Of a DNA stretch of 25,339 nucleotides, positions 24,277-25,339 are shown piece after piece (the stretch's first letter is position 1; every line of letters begins with the position of its first letter). Made by a program: the position numbers and the translations under genes. Below the pieces are notes generated by a model. That model was not told the DNA's origin. It worked only from the letters and a program-made list of their open reading frames with translations, and did not search any database. The DNA is from UBA4416 sp043719555 (GTDB lineage: Bacteria; Bacteroidota; Bacteroidia; B-17B0; Aurantibacillaceae). The stretch spans positions 1 through 25,339 of the forward strand of contig JAYSTR010000137.1 in NCBI GenBank assembly GCA_043719555.1, read 5' to 3'.

Positions 24277-24349
24277 ACTCACTCACCTGTTCATAAAGTT
24301 TTAAATATTTTGCCCTTTTACGAAAAATTAATAAGTAAAATTGTGAATT

Positions 24350-24994
24350 ATGTTTTATAACTGGAAAATAGCTTTTAGTAATTCTAACTTTCGTAACCGA
24401 ATTTTATTCTCGGTATCTGCGTTAATTTTAATACTAATTACCTTTGCTTGGTTATTAGCTTACATTGAAACACGCCAAGGTCACACTTTTTATGATCCTA
24501 TTTTAAATTTTATTAAACCTCGCGATGTTTCTGATTTTATTTTCTTTGCAACTTATACTACTGCCTTAATAGGTTTAGTTTATGCTTCGACCTCACCCTA
24601 TAAATTTTTACATTTAATTCAAATGTACGGTGCACTTACCGTGTTGAGAATATTAACATTATTTTTTGTGCCTCTAGAGCCGCCTACTAATATTATACCA
24701 TTACATGATGGTTTTTTAACGAATACGTTTTATGCTGGCAGTCAAAATTTAAAAGATTTATTTTTTAGTGGGCACGCGGCTACTTTATTTTTATTTTATT
24801 TTTTCACAACAAATAAAACTTTAAAATATCTATTTTTAATTGCGGCAATAGCCGTTTCAGTTGGTGTAGTGATGCAACATGTACACTATAGCTATGATGT
24901 TATTGCAGCTCCTATTTTTGCATACATAGCATATCGCTTAATTACAAAATTCTCGAAGCATTATTATGCTGATGTAAACCAAACAACGGTTTAA
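24350..24994 (+). CDS. PAP2_C / sphingomyelin-synthase-like phosphatase-fold membrane protein
   Basis: A 214-residue protein with about six hydrophobic segments. It has the lipid phosphatase/phosphotransferase triad: His 142 in DLFFSGHAAT, and His 179 with Asp 183 in HVHYSYDV, the arrangement of PAP2_C (PF14360), which includes eukaryotic sphingomyelin synthases. The preceding LRILTLFFVPLEPP (99-112) also resembles the conserved R...PxPP region of that family. It may remove or transfer a phospho head group on a membrane lipid; many Bacteroidota make sphingolipids, but a sphingolipid role here is inference. It lies 73 bases after the hydrolase gene on the same strand. Confidence 0.82.
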   Translation: MFYNWKIAFSNSNFRNRILFSVSALILILITFAWLLAYIETRQGHTFYDPILNFIKPRDVSDFIFFATYTTALIGLVYASTSPYKFLHLIQMYGALTVLRILTLFFVPLEPPTNIIPLHDGFLTNTFYAGSQNLKDLFFSGHAATLFLFYFFTTNKTLKYLFLIAAIAVSVGVVMQHVHYSYDVIAAPIFAYIAYRLITKFSKHYYADVNQTTV

Positions 24995-25063
24995 ACAAGT
25001 TACTGTATATAACATTTTCAATTCCCAATTAATTAGTTAGTTCTGAGTTTTAAATTTATATAA

Positions 25064-25339
25064 ATGCAAAACTTTAGAATTCATACACTTGTTATTGCCT
25101 GTTTGTTATTTTTTGCTGCGTGTAAGCACCATAAAACGATAACCAAAACAGAAGAAACTGAACCTGAAAACAAAACAGAATTAACCTCATCATTTTCTGC
25201 CATTAAAAAAGAATATGCTGCAAAACTTGCGGTGCCCGAAAAAAATATTCAAAACGAAAAGCTGTATCGCTTTATAAAAGAATGGTACGGAAGCCCTTAT
25301 AAGTACGCCGGAAAAACAAAACAAGGCATTGATTGTTCA
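25064..25339 (+). CDS. NlpC/P60 family lipoprotein, probable cell-wall peptidase (cut by window end)
   Basis: The first 92 residues of an exported lipoprotein. The signal sequence ends in a lipobox (LFFAAC, Cys 20), followed by a Thr/Glu/Lys-rich linker. From residue ~66 the NlpC/P60 domain begins: YRFIKEWYGSPYKYAGKTKQ then GIDCS, in which the Cys at residue 91 is the expected catalytic nucleophile. The His and third catalytic residue lie beyond the window. The family cleaves peptide stems of peptidoglycan. The gene is too close to the edge for automatic calling; I took the ATG at 25064 because it gives a complete lipoprotein signal. Confidence 0.85.
   Translation, partial: MQNFRIHTLVIACLLFFAACKHHKTITKTEETEPENKTELTSSFSAIKKEYAAKLAVPEKNIQNEKLYRFIKEWYGSPYKYAGKTKQGIDCS

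Overview
The window looks like a chromosomal segment of a low-GC member of the Bacteroidota (Flavobacteriia, Sphingobacteriia or Chitinophagia grade; I cannot name the genus). The evidence is the AT-rich sequence with weak ribosome binding sites, a T9SS-type C-terminal sorting domain, a two-component-style propeller/Y_Y_Y sensor, a TAnnTTTG-type promoter box, and MlaE/MlaF, CdaA and PaaZ proteins of the type seen in that phylum.

Layout. Positions 1-20455 form one long block read on the minus strand. In transcription order it holds: a paaZ-type ALDH-MaoC fusion (18353-20455); five TPR-TM-SpoIIE phosphatase genes (16265-18352, 14141-16261, 12034-14124, 10030-12021, 7833-10046); a sixth phosphatase gene whose sensor is a large two-component-type beta-propeller plus Y_Y_Y domain (4216-7833); a short relic of another phosphatase gene's 3' end (4138-4209); cdaA for c-di-AMP synthesis (3319-4122); an ABC-F ATPase of Uup type (1327-3264); and mlaE plus partial mlaF (1-1282). 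From 20719 onward most genes read on the plus strand: a repeat protein with an embedded GIY-YIG nuclease domain (20719-22089), a DUF1801 protein, a convergent DUF3817 membrane protein (minus strand), a secreted beta-lactamase-fold serine hydrolase with a T9SS tail, a PAP2_C/sphingomyelin-synthase-like membrane protein, and the start of an NlpC/P60 lipoprotein cut by the window edge.

How the genes fit together. The six phosphatase genes are packed with overlaps or gaps of at most about 16 bases, directly behind paaZ (no base between the paaZ stop and the next ATG), so they probably form one transcript. All encode an exported sensor part (TPR or propeller), one transmembrane helix, a conserved coiled-coil linker and an apparently complete cytoplasmic SpoIIE/PPM (PP2C-type) phosphatase domain. 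No anti-sigma kinase, STAS antagonist or sigma factor is visible here, so their targets must be encoded elsewhere. The phosphatase halves are near-identical mosaics while the sensor halves differ strongly, which suggests duplication, gene conversion and sensor diversification. The array ends in a degenerate copy, and a good promoter candidate lying partly inside that relic could give cdaA its own transcription.

The GIY-YIG gene is bracketed by a 9-bp inverted pair (GTTAGGTGC / GCACCTAAC) that fits the outer consensus of integron attC sites, so it may have arrived as a mobile cassette. I see no rRNA, tRNA, CRISPR array or insertion sequence.
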